This document shows, one piece after another, positions 1 through 11,985 of a stretch of DNA of 64,000 nt. This DNA is from Entonaema liquescens (Eukaryota > Ascomycota > Sordariomycetes > Xylariales > Xylariaceae). A model generated the notes under the pieces. It was given only the letters and a program-made list of their open reading frames with translations. It was not told the origin of the DNA and ran no database searches. Where the stretch lies: assembly GCA_902805475.1 (NCBI GenBank), contig CADCSX010000023.1, forward strand, positions 124,001 through 188,000, written 5' to 3'. Every line of letters begins with the position of its first letter. Position 1 is the stretch's first letter. Position numbers and translations under genes: made by a program.

Positions 1-572
1 TACTTCCAAGTGTAATCTTCCAGCGCGTTCCAGCTAGGGTCTAGTTTTATCTCGTCTACGATTACCGAATTGATAGCCTATTCTAAACCACTATCTCATC
101 TTTGAAGCCAGATGCTCCGTCGATGTCAGATCCTGTCTTATTGCGCCGACGGTTAACCGGCAATCTCCATACCATCGCAACCTGTACCCAAGTATCTAAT
201 AAGCATGTATGTGCCTGTTAGATACGAAGGCTGAAGTTTCTTTCGACGTCACCTTCTGACTACCTACCTAATAATATAATCCAAAATGAAGCGGGAATGC
301 TACCTAGAGCAAGATCCAATATCAAACTTGAGCGCAACTCTGTAAGATAATCTAGTTTGCGAATAGTGAGTTCAATCATAAGCCCTACGCTATGTATTCT
401 ATATGTCATTTATTTATTTTAATCGAGCTAAGAATATCACAATAATTCTCCAAGATCCCAAGTCAAACTACAAACTGTCTGAACAACCTCTCAAATAACA
501 CAATAGTTCACAAAGTTATATCACTTCTTCCAGCGGTATATTCACGTTATTTCTTACGAGGATCTGTAAAAT
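1..572. other. intergenic, upstream of aah1
   Basis: No reading frame of note. The stretch is moderately AT-rich and holds the presumed promoter and 5' leader of the adenine deaminase gene that starts at 573. I see no recognisable repeat or RNA gene. Confidence 0.5.
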
Positions 573-1643
573 ATGTGCAACTCATCAATGCACACGTTCC
601 TCGCGGATCTACCTAAAGCTGAACACCATATACACCTCGAAGGATCTCTCGAGCCGGAACTCCTGTTCAAGCTGGCAGCAAAAAATAATATCACTCTTCC
701 TGAGGACCCGGCCTTTGAATCTCCGGAGAGTCTCCGCAAGCGCTACGAGAACTTCCAGAACTTAGATGATTTTCTTAGCTACTACTATATTGGCATGTCA
801 GTCCTGATAGATGAGTCCGACTTTGAGGCTTTAGCATACGCCTACTTTACCAAAGCGGCATCGCAGAATGTCCGTCATGCCGAGGTCTTCTTCGATCCGC
901 AAGCTCACTCGAGCCGTGGAGTCGAGCTCTCGACAATCATCAAGAGCTTCCGTCGAGCGCAAGAGAGAGCGGCGGCAGATTTCGGCATGACCACACAGCT
1001 GATCATGTGTCTACTACGACACTTACCCCTTTCCGAAGCCCTAGAGACATTTTCGCAAGCGAGGAACGGAGGCTACTACGACGACGGAACTCTGACTGCC
1101 GTTGGTATGGACTCCTCCGAGTTGCCGTTTCCGCCGCCGATGTGGAAAGAACTCTACGACGTCGCGAAAGAATATGGCATTCGAAGAACGATCCATGCTG
1201 GCGAGGAGGGTCCGCCGCTCTACGTTACTCAAGCCCTCGATCTGCTGGGAGCACAACGGATAGATCACGGTGTTCGTGCCTTGACGGAAGGCGACGACGA
1301 ATTGGTCGCGCGCCTCGCCTCCTCCAAGACTCTGCTAACACTATGCCCGCTGTCGAATGTTAGGTTAAACTGTATCGATTCGATTGGCTCGTTCCCCTTG
1401 AAAAGACTCCTGGATTCTGGCATTAGGTTTAGCATCAACAGCGATGATCCAGCATATTTCGGAGGATACATACTTGAAAATTATTATGCCTTGCAGGATG
1501 CATTCAATCTGAGCATTAAAGACTGGGAGACGATTGCAGCAGGCGCCGTCTTAGGCAGCTGGTGTAGCGAGGAGAGAAAGAAGCAAATACTCGTCGAGAT
1601 AAAGGAAGTAGTCGACAAATGGAGTAAGCAGCACGAGGAATAG
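573..1643 (+). CDS. aah1: adenine deaminase (Aah1 type)
   Basis: Single-exon gene for 356 residues, about the length of yeast Aah1. The enzyme hydrolyses adenine to hypoxanthine and ammonia in purine salvage, in the cytosol/nucleus. The metal-dependent deaminase fold is clear: the N-terminal zinc motif HIH (H19, H21) followed by LEG; an HAGEEGP motif at about 208-214 with the catalytic Glu; an RIDHG motif; TLCPLSNV; and SDDPAYFGG at about 290-298 with the zinc/catalytic Asp pair D291-D292. The DYYYIG, HAEVFFDPQ and CLLRH segments match the fungal adenine deaminases rather than true adenosine deaminases. The ATG at 573 is used; a second in-frame ATG at 588 would remove only five residues and is also possible. 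The family call is secure; substrate preference is inferred from the subfamily. Confidence 0.93.
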   Translation: MCNSSMHTFLADLPKAEHHIHLEGSLEPELLFKLAAKNNITLPEDPAFESPESLRKRYENFQNLDDFLSYYYIGMSVLIDESDFEALAYAYFTKAASQNVRHAEVFFDPQAHSSRGVELSTIIKSFRRAQERAAADFGMTTQLIMCLLRHLPLSEALETFSQARNGGYYDDGTLTAVGMDSSELPFPPPMWKELYDVAKEYGIRRTIHAGEEGPPLYVTQALDLLGAQRIDHGVRALTEGDDELVARLASSKTLLTLCPLSNVRLNCIDSIGSFPLKRLLDSGIRFSINSDDPAYFGGYILENYYALQDAFNLSIKDWETIAAGAVLGSWCSEERKKQILVEIKEVVDKWSKQHEE

Positions 1644-2671
1644 CAGTCAGCGCTCGACGCATTATCTATCATACTTTGAATATGCTCGATTAAATTTCCT
1701 CACACACAAGTATTTACCTAGGTAGGTAGGTATGTTACCTAACTAACTACCTAGGTACATTAATTACCTGAATACCCTATCTGTCGCTGCATCGGTAGCT
1801 TAATACCTCTATATCCTTATCTTAGCTATCTTCTATTGGGTTGGGTTTTATGTTTGGTTGGATGTAACTAGTTATCTTTAACTCAGTACAATATCCCGTA
1901 TTCCTTCCCCTATAGCTAGAGGAATTCCGGCTTCAAGTTTCAGGTCATGTAAATTATGTAAGGAATACATGTAGTTAGCAACATGTAACGAGCTCAATAC
2001 AAAAAAATTGGAGGTTGGATTGTTTACTGCTAATGACGTCAATGTTTGCATTTGTAAAGTAACAAGTTAAGAAACAATAATTCAATTGAGTACTTAAACT
2101 AACAGGTACGTATAAAGCTGTAAGAATTCTATGCCTTTCCTGAGTCACATTATGAGAGGCATCATTGTAACGGTCGACGATATTCCCTTTATTGAAAGTG
2201 TCAGTGCTAGAGTGTGATGTGGACTGTTATTGGACAAGTTAATCAATTAACATGGTTGAATGGCTGGCGTTGGCCGGGAAACCCGTATCAACAACACCGA
2301 CACTTAGCGACCCGCTTCGTTTTCCATCTCGCCCAACCATTTCATTCATCTTGACACTTATACCTGCAGGTCCAATATACCGCCAACACAACGCACGCAC
2401 TAAAACAAGCCTAAAGGATCCGGTGGTTCCAGAGAATACTTATATTATCAATTAAGAACATTGAGTTCTATCCTTAACCCTTTCTCACTCTTCGAACGTT
2501 TCGACCACAAACAACCCACAATCCCGACAACCACGTCGAGTAGTTTTGCCAGAGCACATCGTCAACAAAGTGCATCTCCGAGAACTCGACGTAGACCGCA
2601 AACTAACTGCTGGAAAAGAGGTACATCGTACAAGGAGTTAGCTACCATTGGAGGAAAGGAATGGGACGAAG
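1644..2671. other. intergenic and 5' leader of the next gene
   Basis: Holds a TAGG/CCTA tetranucleotide-rich stretch at about 1712-1757 (palindromic ACCTAGGT motifs) and AT-rich sequence. A 67-codon ATG-started frame at 2252-2455 lies in the probable leader of the gene at 2672; it could be an upstream ORF but has no protein-like features. Nothing else recognised. Confidence 0.45.
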
Positions 2672-5296
2672 ATGACATCTGGTAATAACGAAGAGTCGGA
2701 AATCCGACCCAGCGTAGAGACCGACCATACCGAGATGGACGGCGAATATACCGATAGGGCTGAATCGTCCGAGCGTGGTGAACATGAAGACATTAGAGAT
2801 AGCTCAGTGTTGAGCGACGAGACAGATGACACTCACGATCCAGCCCAGGCGGATGATTCATATCTTAGGGACCCCGAATACGCAGATTCTCACATCCACA
2901 CCGACGACGGCGGTGACGCTAGTTCTCACCACGAGGCTACCGATGAGGATGTATTTAGCGATAAGAGCCCACGCAGCTCTCTAGGGTCGTACGACGCCGT
3001 TTCCGAGTCTAGTAAGGGACACAAGGACTTTGATAACATGACGACCGCAACTCGGTCGGCTCGAGTCTCGGATATCTCACAGTACGAGCGGGAATATGAG
3101 AAGGGTGATTTTATTCCTACTGTTAGAGGAACACCACGTCCACCCTTTAGAACTCCTTCTGACGTGCGAGCGATGCAGATGTCCTCGCCGCCATCCTCCG
3201 TCCTCGGCTCTCCTCGATCCACAAAGAAGCAATTCCCTACCGTCTCTCGTCTAGGAACCCCCACAGCCTCCGCGCAATATTCCCCGAAGAGGATGTCTAC
3301 TCCGTCGCGTTTTAAGGGACGCAAAGAGGCACCTCTCGTCCTACTCCACGTCACATTACTACCGCTGAGGTGGGCGTGGGGCCATGTACTTAACAGCCTC
3401 GATATGGATGATGTGAGCGAGCAGCTGAAGACTCTCCGGGAATCCTGGAGGCTCCTACAAGATCGGATTGGCGATACCGTCGTCGAGAGGGGTATACTGC
3501 TAGGCCATCCTCAGAATGACTATGAGGTTCTTGAGGAGCGCCTGCTCGAAGCGCTGGAGCTTCCCTTCCGCCGACGAGCTCGTATCTTGGAGTGCGGTCA
3601 TTATCTCGGTCCTGCTAACGAGTCAACTCTGACCGAAGACGAGGAGAGCGAAGATGAGTGGAGCTCCCAAAGATCTCGTGCTGGAGACAAGCGGCACTGG
3701 TGCAACACTTGCAAGAGCGAGATCCGAGGCGAGTCTCTCGGCTCGGGCAAGATTTTTAGAGTTAAGGTCTATGCCAGCAACGGGCTGATGAGAGCCGGCG
3801 CCTGGGAAGCCTGCTGGAAAGAGATGGAGCGCGTAGACGTTGAGCTGGAGCCTATCGTAGAGCCTGCTTTGCAAGAAGAGCTAGTCCGCATCGCAGCGAC
3901 TCTTCCGGAAGCGGGGCTTCAAAAGGAGCATCTCGACGATCACCGATCTCGTTTCGGAGCCTTCTCGCCTCAGCCCGAGCCGTCGCGTGTTGGCACACCC
4001 ATCTCTAGAGAGGAGCGTCGCCGGCAGGACGAAGAACGACTTCGCGAGATTTACGGACAATCTCCACAGCCACAATCTCGGGAGCCGTCAGCCCATCCAG
4101 ACCAGGGTATTCCACGATCGCCCTCGTCTCCGCCGTCACACTCTGACGGTGCTTATAAGAACGAAAAATCTCACCAGACCGCATACCAGAACGCCTCATT
4201 TCCCGAGCTTATGTTCCAGTCCGTGAGAGTTTTGTTGCAGGATCGCAGGAATGTAGCCATCTTTACTCTCAGTATTTTTGTGCTCATGCTTGCTTTCCGC
4301 AACGCTCCCACTCCGGCTGAGCCCGTCTACGAGCCAGTGATCCACCGGATGAGAGACGTCCCAGTTGTACGCCGCGCCCAGGGTATTGACACACCTCAAC
4401 TCCCTACTGTTCAAGTAAAATTTCCGGCTACAGACTCGTTTATGGCGTCGTCAATTTGCGGTGAACCTTCTATGTTGTCTCAAGAGCCAGCACCGTCGGT
4501 CGATCCTGTGATGGCTACACTAGACCAAGAGCCTCTGGAAGAAGTGCAGCACCAAGAGACGTTGGTTGTCGAGCCTGCAGAGGAAGCATCAATGGAAAGC
4601 GAGCAATATGAAACTGAGGTAGAGCCTGGCGTGTCTGAAGAACTTCATCACACAGGACAGCCGGAACCTACAGCAGCTGAGCTAGAATACCAAGAAGACA
4701 CGGAAGCCGTCTCGCAGGAAGATATACCTGCTGCTGAATCTACAGTTGTTCCCGCAGATCACCAAGAGGCTGTGATCGAAGAGTCCCAGCAAGAGTCCCA
4801 GCAAGAGACAATTCAAAACGAAGGCGAAGCTGAAGCGGACTCAACGACTCACGAGGAAGTTCTAGAAGTTGCAAACGAACCCACGACATCCCAAGAAAGC
4901 ATATTCGCAGCGCCAAGCGTATCTACTGTTTATGAGCCGTGTAGTACGTTTGCAGACCAGTTGGCATACATGGCACTTCAGTCGGAGCAGACCGAAACTG
5001 TAACAGAAAAGAAGGTGGTTCGAGTTTTCCATACAGTCACAGAAACAGAAGTGGAAACGGCAACAGAAACCGTCAAGATGTCCAGTACCGATGTTCCGAC
5101 AGAGGAAACACAATCTGCTACGGCGGATGAAGTTTCCCCTACTTTTGCTCTTGAAGAGCCAGAACCTATCGAATCGCCGAAACCAACTGAGTCACAGGAG
5201 TCAGAGGAACCAGAGGGACCAAAGGAACTAGAGGCTCCAGAGGAGCCAGAGGAGTCTGCAGCGGCCGAAACCGCGATTGAAGGTGACGATTTGTGA
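2672..5296 (+). CDS. large acidic single-pass membrane protein (fungal family often labelled pathway-specific nitrogen regulator)
   Basis: Intronless gene of 874 residues from the ATG at 2672; the open frame extends a little upstream but has no ATG there. Residues about 1-200 are Ser/Asp/Glu-rich and probably disordered. A conserved globular part at about 218-420 includes LVLLHVTLLPLRWAWG, the NDYEVLEERLLEALELP region and a CX2C pair (HWCNTCKSEI), and ends near the EACWKEMERVDVELEP region. One hydrophobic helix lies near residues 527-543 (NVAIFTLSIFVLMLAF), and the last 320 residues are a low-complexity Glu/Gln/Pro/Thr tail. I recall this family carrying the pathway-specific nitrogen regulator label in fungal genomes. 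There is no DNA-binding motif, so I treat that name as doubtful; the sequence supports only a membrane-anchored protein with long acidic tails. Confidence 0.75.
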   Translation: MTSGNNEESEIRPSVETDHTEMDGEYTDRAESSERGEHEDIRDSSVLSDETDDTHDPAQADDSYLRDPEYADSHIHTDDGGDASSHHEATDEDVFSDKSPRSSLGSYDAVSESSKGHKDFDNMTTATRSARVSDISQYEREYEKGDFIPTVRGTPRPPFRTPSDVRAMQMSSPPSSVLGSPRSTKKQFPTVSRLGTPTASAQYSPKRMSTPSRFKGRKEAPLVLLHVTLLPLRWAWGHVLNSLDMDDVSEQLKTLRESWRLLQDRIGDTVVERGILLGHPQNDYEVLEERLLEALELPFRRRARILECGHYLGPANESTLTEDEESEDEWSSQRSRAGDKRHWCNTCKSEIRGESLGSGKIFRVKVYASNGLMRAGAWEACWKEMERVDVELEPIVEPALQEELVRIAATLPEAGLQKEHLDDHRSRFGAFSPQPEPSRVGTPISREERRRQDEERLREIYGQSPQPQSREPSAHPDQGIPRSPSSPPSHSDGAYKNEKSHQTAYQNASFPELMFQSVRVLLQDRRNVAIFTLSIFVLMLAFRNAPTPAEPVYEPVIHRMRDVPVVRRAQGIDTPQLPTVQVKFPATDSFMASSICGEPSMLSQEPAPSVDPVMATLDQEPLEEVQHQETLVVEPAEEASMESEQYETEVEPGVSEELHHTGQPEPTAAELEYQEDTEAVSQEDIPAAESTVVPADHQEAVIEESQQESQQETIQNEGEAEADSTTHEEVLEVANEPTTSQESIFAAPSVSTVYEPCSTFADQLAYMALQSEQTETVTEKKVVRVFHTVTETEVETATETVKMSSTDVPTEETQSATADEVSPTFALEEPEPIESPKPTESQESEEPEGPKELEAPEEPEESAAAETAIEGDDL

Positions 5297-5704
5297 TGTA
5301 GTAGATATCGAGGACGTGGGATATGAGTGACGGACTTTATTTGCAACGAGTACATATGTAAGCGACCCGGATGGATGATGCTAGTGGTTCTGTTTCGCTC
5401 TTTTATGATTTTTTGATCATCGCTCCGTGTGGCCTGTTAGTCGAGATTGTGATAGATCGACGATACCAAAATAGCATGACTGCCTGGGCGTTCCCATACT
5501 GCAGTTAATATGTCTCCTTGTACATAATGAGGTAGTGCTTTGAATAATATATCGTTAGCTACGAGACTCATAGTAATAATAACGAACTTGGCGAAGAACG
5601 ATAGCGAATTGGTAGCGTACTAAATATTCAACAGCAAATTAGGTAGATTATTAATTAAATATTTACCTTGACATTTATATCATGAAATCCTTGATAGGAA
5701 TCTT
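5297..5704. other. convergent intergenic region
   Basis: Lies between the 3' ends of the acidic membrane protein gene (+) and the MFS transporter gene (-). AT-rich, no reading frame; presumably both 3' UTRs and transcription ends. Confidence 0.5.
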
Positions 5705-7354
5705 TTAGTGAACTAGCCCAAGCTCGATTCTCTTCTTCACCTCGCGCCAATAGTCGAGACGTTTCGCTTCCCTAAATTTCTTACCCCATTTAATCATCAC
5801 CAAAAATACACAGCAGATGGCTAACCCGATAAAAGCTACGCTAACGAAGCAGTTCTGATATCCTAAATTGTTGAGCCAGGGCGTGATTCCATAGCTGACA
5901 GCGAAACTCATCGTGTTACGGATAATAATACACGTAGTGAGCGCATCGCCCGAGATATCCCTATACGTGTCAATCAGATACGAAACGCTAAGAGTAATGC
6001 CCATCGTGTTGGCAAAAGCTGTGGTACACATGGCGACGATAAGACCGAACCAGTGCACCTGGTGAGCGGCCCCAACGCCCCAGAGGATGAGCGAGGAGGG
6101 GATTATCAGCGCCGACACGGAGAAGAGCCAGAGTCGATGCTCTGGCTCGGAAACGCCATTGTTTCTACGCGCCAGTCGAATAACGAAACGATCCGAAAAG
6201 ACACCCGTGAAAGCTGCCGCGGCGGAAACTCCAACCACGCAAGAGAGATAGCTAAGACCGACGAGAGACGGGCGAAAGTTGTAGGGTGGGCCACCCAGGA
6301 TGATGGAGCTTGTAGCGTTGAGAATATTAAAGTAGATGAGGTACGTGCCGTAGCTAAACCCAGAATAAAATACCACGGGCCACGACACAAGCTTGAGAGA
6401 TTGCCACGCACGGTAGTGCATCATGAATGGTCGCGGTTTATCCATTATGGACAATCTTTGCCAGAACGTCTTTGTCTGGGTTGATGACCGAACCTCTGGA
6501 GAAGGGACTCGCTCGACGGCTTCGGACGGATCCGCCGAGACATCTTTGCCTTTTTCCTTGCCTGGGTCTGACTCGAGTACTCCGTGGTCAGACTCGGCGA
6601 CGATGCCGACAGTACGTCGATCATAGTTTGTCTCTTCCATAAAGAAGAATAGGAACAGCCAAGTCACACCACAGAAGATAGCCTGGAAGTAGAACACCCA
6701 CCGATAACCGATACCGTCGTTGATAAACCCACAGATGACAGGGGCGAAAAAGTTACTGCCGGCCAGCGTGAATGCGTACCAGCCCATGTACGTAGCTCGC
6801 TCGTGCGCAAAGAAGAGGTCCGCAATGCTAGTCTCGGGCAAAGATTCGATAGGTGCTGCGAAGAAACCCGTGAGAACGCGATTCGCAATCCACTGGTCGT
6901 TACCGCGCGCATAAGGACCCCAAACCGTGACAGCCGTAAGCGCAAGCAGCGAGAGCAGGTACGTCAACCGTTTTCCAAACTGCAGCGCGAATGGCTGCCA
7001 GAAGAGCAAGCCCCAGCCTAAGAGTAAAAACATGTAACCTGTCCCGGCGTTAAGGTCTCCCGCGCTTACAGATAGTGACTCGGAAAGAGGTACGAGCACC
7101 GAGTAGACAACCGACAGCGCCATACCGTTAAACCAGGTATATAGGAGAGCGCAAGTCAGGGCTAAGTACTTTCGTCTGGGAGTCCAGTTTAACGGGTCGT
7201 CGGCATCTGTAGACGGTGTAGGCACAAGCACGATGTCCTTTTGATCTTTAGCATGCCGCGTCGCCATCGTATTCTCGAGATCGACTAGATGAACCGTCCC
7301 AGGAATTAAGGACTCGTCGATATCGCCACGAGTTGAAGCTACCGATAGAGCCAT
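5705..7354 (-). CDS. MFS transporter, DHA1/Hol1-like
   Basis: Intronless, 549 residues from the ATG at 7354 (MALSVAST). The frame is open further upstream, but only through a TTG codon in an AT repeat. A DPLNW motif at about 53-57 just before the first membrane span, a long cytoplasmic middle loop (about nt 6400-6650) preceded by FMEETNYDR, and about twelve hydrophobic spans are typical of fungal DHA1 drug:H+ antiporters of the Hol1-like branch. These sit in the plasma membrane and export or import small organic molecules such as polyamines, histidinol or toxins; the substrate here cannot be told. It stands alone, with no biosynthetic genes next to it. Confidence 0.88.
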   Translation of the reverse strand: MALSVASTRGDIDESLIPGTVHLVDLENTMATRHAKDQKDIVLVPTPSTDADDPLNWTPRRKYLALTCALLYTWFNGMALSVVYSVLVPLSESLSVSAGDLNAGTGYMFLLLGWGLLFWQPFALQFGKRLTYLLSLLALTAVTVWGPYARGNDQWIANRVLTGFFAAPIESLPETSIADLFFAHERATYMGWYAFTLAGSNFFAPVICGFINDGIGYRWVFYFQAIFCGVTWLFLFFFMEETNYDRRTVGIVAESDHGVLESDPGKEKGKDVSADPSEAVERVPSPEVRSSTQTKTFWQRLSIMDKPRPFMMHYRAWQSLKLVSWPVVFYSGFSYGTYLIYFNILNATSSIILGGPPYNFRPSLVGLSYLSCVVGVSAAAAFTGVFSDRFVIRLARRNNGVSEPEHRLWLFSVSALIIPSSLILWGVGAAHQVHWFGLIVAMCTTAFANTMGITLSVSYLIDTYRDISGDALTTCIIIRNTMSFAVSYGITPWLNNLGYQNCFVSVAFIGLAICCVFLVMIKWGKKFREAKRLDYWREVKKRIELGLVH

Positions 7355-7925
7355 CTTGGGCTCAAGGAGTCTACCTCTTTCAATTCCTATATATATATAT
7401 ATTTTATCTTTCTCTAAAAGAAAAGTCAGTTGAACAGTGAGTAGACGAATGCACAAATAGAAGGCTCTCTCAATACTTATACTTCATACAGCAAATGAAG
7501 TCTCGCGCTTATCTCCCCGCACGCACCGCACGCACACTGACGTACTCCTGTTACCGAACACACCGAGTAGAAGCGTGGGATTCCCGTTGTACTGGCAGCC
7601 ATTCATGTCTCAGAACCAAAATGAAGAATAATACCTAGTTATCTGAACCCCTGTCGATCTGCAGGAAGGTGTTGTAACCAGGTCGCCGATACGTCCATTT
7701 AGAAGATAAGCATAATTATCTCGGAGTTATTGTACGGCGTTCTTTGTACACTCGCTCGCCAATTGATAAGAGCACGTGTTGAATAGGTAACCTTTTTCTT
7801 TTGAAACAATTCTAAACTTTGATAAGTGTATAGATTGGAAGTAACTACTTCGTATCTAATCTATAGCCCGTATATCAGAGTTCACATTTACGTCATGCTA
7901 GAGGTTTATCTGTATCATCCTATTC
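7355..7925. other. intergenic, upstream of the MFS gene
   Basis: Contains a short (TA)n run at about 7389-7401 next to the transporter start and otherwise unremarkable sequence. It is the promoter side of the MFS gene and the 3' side of the F-box gene. Confidence 0.45.
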
Positions 7926-9715
7926 TTATCCTTCAAGAACTTCTTCAGAGGAACGATATCCAGGATTCCTCTGCTTGCACCTTGTACAGATGATGATTGT
8001 CTTCTCCGATAGCTCCAGCAAGAAACTCTTCATAGACGTAACACCGCCCGAGTACGACCAAGTGTTGTATAATCCTCCACGCGGGCCCGACTGTGTACCA
8101 GACTTCGATCTCAAGAAAATAACTTGGTGTCTATTAGCATTCCCCGTACAGCTCACCGTATGATGACCCAATAACCCAACATGTATGTCCTCCAAGCTGG
8201 AATATTCAGACATCTCCCGAAATATGGAAGTCCAGGCGTTAGGATACCCAGGATCGTTATCAAGCTCGTCGTCTCCCGGGAAGACCGTTACCCCTATCAT
8301 GTATAAACATAATCTCCGTAAAGAGCCAGCGAGATATAGAATAATCTTAGATAGCGAACCGCTGGGCGCCGTCATATTTCCCAGTTCCAGATCCCGTAAA
8401 GCATGGAATCTTTGAGAGAGAGTCAGATGTCCGAAGCTTGTAGACAGATCGCTGTACGTATGTGACCTGTTAGTCTTCTCGGCTTGTTTCGGAGCTGACA
8501 AGTCCATTAGCCGAGCGAGCCATTCTATCACTCCATCTAGCAAGAAGCTCTGCCCCTTAGATATGACGCGAAGACTGACGAGGTTAGGTGTCTCCTCAAG
8601 TAACGAGAAGAGATAGTGCGGTTGCCACCGTAGAAAACCCAGAGAACCGTGCGCGAAGCTGCCCAGCGGTATATAAGTGAAGCTCACAGACAGATTGAGA
8701 GATCGTAAGCTTTGCAAAGTAGGTCTGAGGGATTCCAGAAGAGATCTCGGGAACACAAAAGCTGAGCTAGATAACCCCATGTCCCGCCTCTGTATGTCGA
8801 CGTTGATAGCGTCCAGCCTCTTCCCACTCCTCGCGATAGCCAGCAGAGCAGCCGAGAACACCATGTCGGCAAATTGATCTTGCAGGTGAAGATGTGGCTC
8901 ATCGCTAAGGAGATCTAGTCCCGTCTGTCGGGATATCTCGGCAGTCCCGTAGCTGACAAGTCGTTGGCGTGAGCCGGGACGGCAATGTCCTCTCGCGGCA
9001 TTGGTATCCCGCAGACTCAACTCTACCAGACTCGACAAATTTTCTAGAGCTTCTCCGAGCAACAATTGTAACCGTCCACTGCTAACTAGCCAGTTTTGCT
9101 CCGCAGCAAGCTCCTCCAGCTTATAAGGTTCGATGCCGTTCTTAACACGCGGATTGTCAGGATTCTCATTTCGACCCCTGAAGCTTGACAAGGCATCGCT
9201 GCTGTACAGTCGATCAAGCCCAATGGTCAGGTTTGACAAGCACCTTGACAGATGAGGGTGCTTCGATATATTCAACAGGCAATTCAAGCTATCTGCGTAA
9301 ACGAATAGTTGTTAGCGAAGTATACGGTAACACAAGAAAATCAGTATGTGGACCGCAAAAAAGCAAGCAGGGCCATAGTCCTTTTTATGTCTTCCAGAGA
9401 CCACATGCCAGATTAGGTAGCATGGAATACGTACTGTAGCATAGTCAATGACGGTGTTCGAGAAGCTTTACTGACATGGATTTATTCAAGACGACAAAGT
9501 GTTCATACTCACCATTCGTTAATCATGAAACGTCTACCAGAAAAGAATTCGACTGAGAAGGTTTCGAATAGGAACGTCTCAACACAACGACATGTTAAAC
9601 GTAGGCTGAACAAGTCGTCTAGCGAAAGGTACGACGCAGTATGCACGATAAGCTCGCAGGGAAGACGCAAAAGTGGTGATCGAGTAGGCTTGTACCTGAC
9701 CTGCAAATCGTTCAT
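7926..9715 (-). CDS. F-box protein (fungal)
   Basis: Two exons, complement(join(7926..9288,9513..9715)), 521 residues. Exon 1 from the ATG at 9715 encodes an F-box at about residues 13-50 (PLLRLPCELIVHTASYLSLDDLFSLRLTCR), the adaptor that docks to Skp1 in SCF ubiquitin ligases. The donor GTGAGT at 9512 and the AG at 9290-9289 give a 224-nt intron, and the joined phase yields FMINEC then LNCLLNISKHPHLS, the usual start of the second part of these fungal F-box proteins. The upstream AG at 9294-9293 would give a stop and is rejected. The rest looks leucine-rich-like but without clear repeats. The target is unknown. A CTRCKQ motif lies near the C terminus. Confidence 0.8.
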
Positions 9716-11985
9716 ATCCGTGAAGACTCCGAGTAGGTCGGTTTACTAGGCCACCCGGTCTCGATATTATCAACCAGCTTCGAACAATACGTTAACCAGG
9801 TTTTGGGTGAGCGGAATATGATAAAGGAGGAATGTCGAGAGAACAGTTCACATCACGAAAGCGAGAGGAGCATATACCTACAGTCAGGACTTATTTCACA
9901 TACTATTTCTCACGCTCTTGACTCGAGCGTTGGCTGAACTCTGGCCTCTCGCCGCTCTAGCGATACATCTTAAAAGGCCACTTAAGGTATCAACTCTGAT
10001 GTATTACGCGCGATGTTGGTTCCTAACTATCTACATACCACGAGGTTACTAGTAGCTACAAGGTACGCAAGTTGCACGTAGGTACTAGTAAAGTCGCAAT
10101 ATACAATGTGCCAACGACATGATGCCGAGGTTGCTATCTATGGACATATCTTTTATATCCAGAGACCAAGACTCCCTAGATATATTCTTACGTGCCTAAT
10201 ATCATAACAATTAAGTACTTCCCGGGATATGTATCGTATACATGAGAAAATTCTCTTGTCGCTTTGGAGTTGTTTGTGCAAAATCCCTCTTTTCATATAT
10301 AGTGCATCACAAATCCCTAGACCATACCCTTTTAAATTAAGACGAAGGCCAACCTTCTAGATAGGACTGTTCCTTATTGGCCGTCGAAAAATGCAGGTCG
10401 ACCAACAACCACAGTCGAAACGTGGCTGGCAAGTCAGCCTACGAAGCGGCCCGTCGCTGTGGTTCAGCCGAAAGATTTTCTCACGACGCACGCAAATACA
10501 TTATCTGTTGGGTAGCATTGCGAAAATTCCAGGAAAGCCGAGCAAATATTTCCGTGGGCAGGATTCGGTATACCTGGTCTCTTCCTCTTCCAAACCCCGA
10601 CTACGCAAACCCAGGAGCCGACGAGATCTTGGTGCATGCATGCGCGTTATATAGGATGCACGTCGAGCCATTCCTAAGCTCCACCTCCCAGGCCTTGGCT
10701 TCTTGTCCAGGATATACCCTTGCGAGGGAAGCGCATCGTGGCATGGGTTGTAGATCTGGATCCTACCACATACCGGGCTCTGCTAATTTTCGGTTCACTC
10801 ATTCCTTTTCCAGATCCTTTTCTAGATGGACAGCTTGGTACACATTGACCGCATCGTATTTAATTATATTTGTGAATTACAGTATCTTATCCCAGAGTAA
10901 AAAGAGTGTCAGTTAGAATGATACTGCTCTCTTGAGACTTCTGTGTGAAGGTAATCATGGGTCGTTTACGTTCGGTATGAGACCGACGAAGGATGTAGCT
11001 ATGATATCTACAAATTCGGAAGTTTAATTATGATACACCTAGCAACATAAATATTTAATTAACATGCTCAGAATGACAGGCAAAGCTTGGGATGACTGAG
11101 TAGAACGCGTTTGGAAAATAGGCACAAGGTTTGAACAGCAAGGTCTTTTCCTTAAAAAAATAAATATAAAAATAAATATAAAAATATATATAAAAATATA
11201 TATAAAAATATATATAAAAATATATATAAAAATATATATAAAAATATATATAAAAATATATATAAAAAGAAAAACCAAACGTTGAGAAATGGCCTCCTTA
11301 CTATATATAATCTAGCTGTATACCTAGTACTGCCGATAGCGCGAGTAGATTCAGATTACTACATACTTCTGCAACTTCGGCGGCAATGGCGTTCTTGCTT
11401 CTGGTGAAACTTAGTTCGACATGAGCGACGAATTACTCTAAACTATTATGCTCGAGAACTGTATATAGATTGGGTGAAGTGCCTGTACTTGCAACTGGGA
11501 CCAAGCCATGTTTAACAATCGTAGGTATAGACTAGTGGACGTTGAGAAACACGCTGGTTATGGTAAATTCAACTCGTAGCATACAAAGCTCGGATTCTAT
11601 CACTCGTCAGGTCTAAGAGTATTAGTAGTCAAAGGCATCTTTATCAGGTAGAGTAGAATGCTGGATACACGGTAGAGATCTGGATGGTGACAATATTAGC
11701 TGGGTTGCAGTCCCAGGCTATGCTTTCGATATTGATAATACTGGCTCTAGTCCTTATACATACGCACCCCTAACTGATCGATCTGTCTTTTGCCCGAAGT
11801 CCTCGTGTGCTTCCTTGCCGACGCACGCAATCCCGCTACAAATGCAGCATGTACGTGAGCAGACTATAGTAAATACCGTTACCTATGTATCCCCAAACGC
11901 GCTTTCTATGTCCGATTTCCATCCCTCCTAAATGTTGATAAAGACCAAGGAAACAAGGTACCCTCTCGCACGGAACGAGGCAGAA
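9716..11985. other. long intergenic region
   Basis: No supportable gene. Contains the promoter of the F-box gene, AT-rich unremarkable sequence, and a 12-bp AT satellite at about 11156-11270 listed separately. Frames of up to 179 codons near 10377-10916 lack an ATG start and protein-like composition. Confidence 0.45.
11156..11270. repeat. AT minisatellite, 12-bp unit TATATATAAAAA
   Basis: About eight consecutive near-perfect copies of a 12-nt unit, flanked on the left by degenerate AAATA copies. Because 12 is a multiple of three, the minus strand stays open and shows a fake (FIYI)n protein. Confidence 0.9.

Noticed and set aside
2252..2455. 67-codon ATG frame upstream of the acidic membrane protein gene
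   Set aside because: No protein-like pattern; at most an upstream ORF in the leader.
10377..10916. 179-codon open frame on the plus strand
   Set aside because: Its first codon is not ATG, the composition is not protein-like and no domain or splice context supports it.
11039..11278. Minus-strand frame reading (FIYI)n
   Set aside because: It is a translation of the 12-bp AT satellite.
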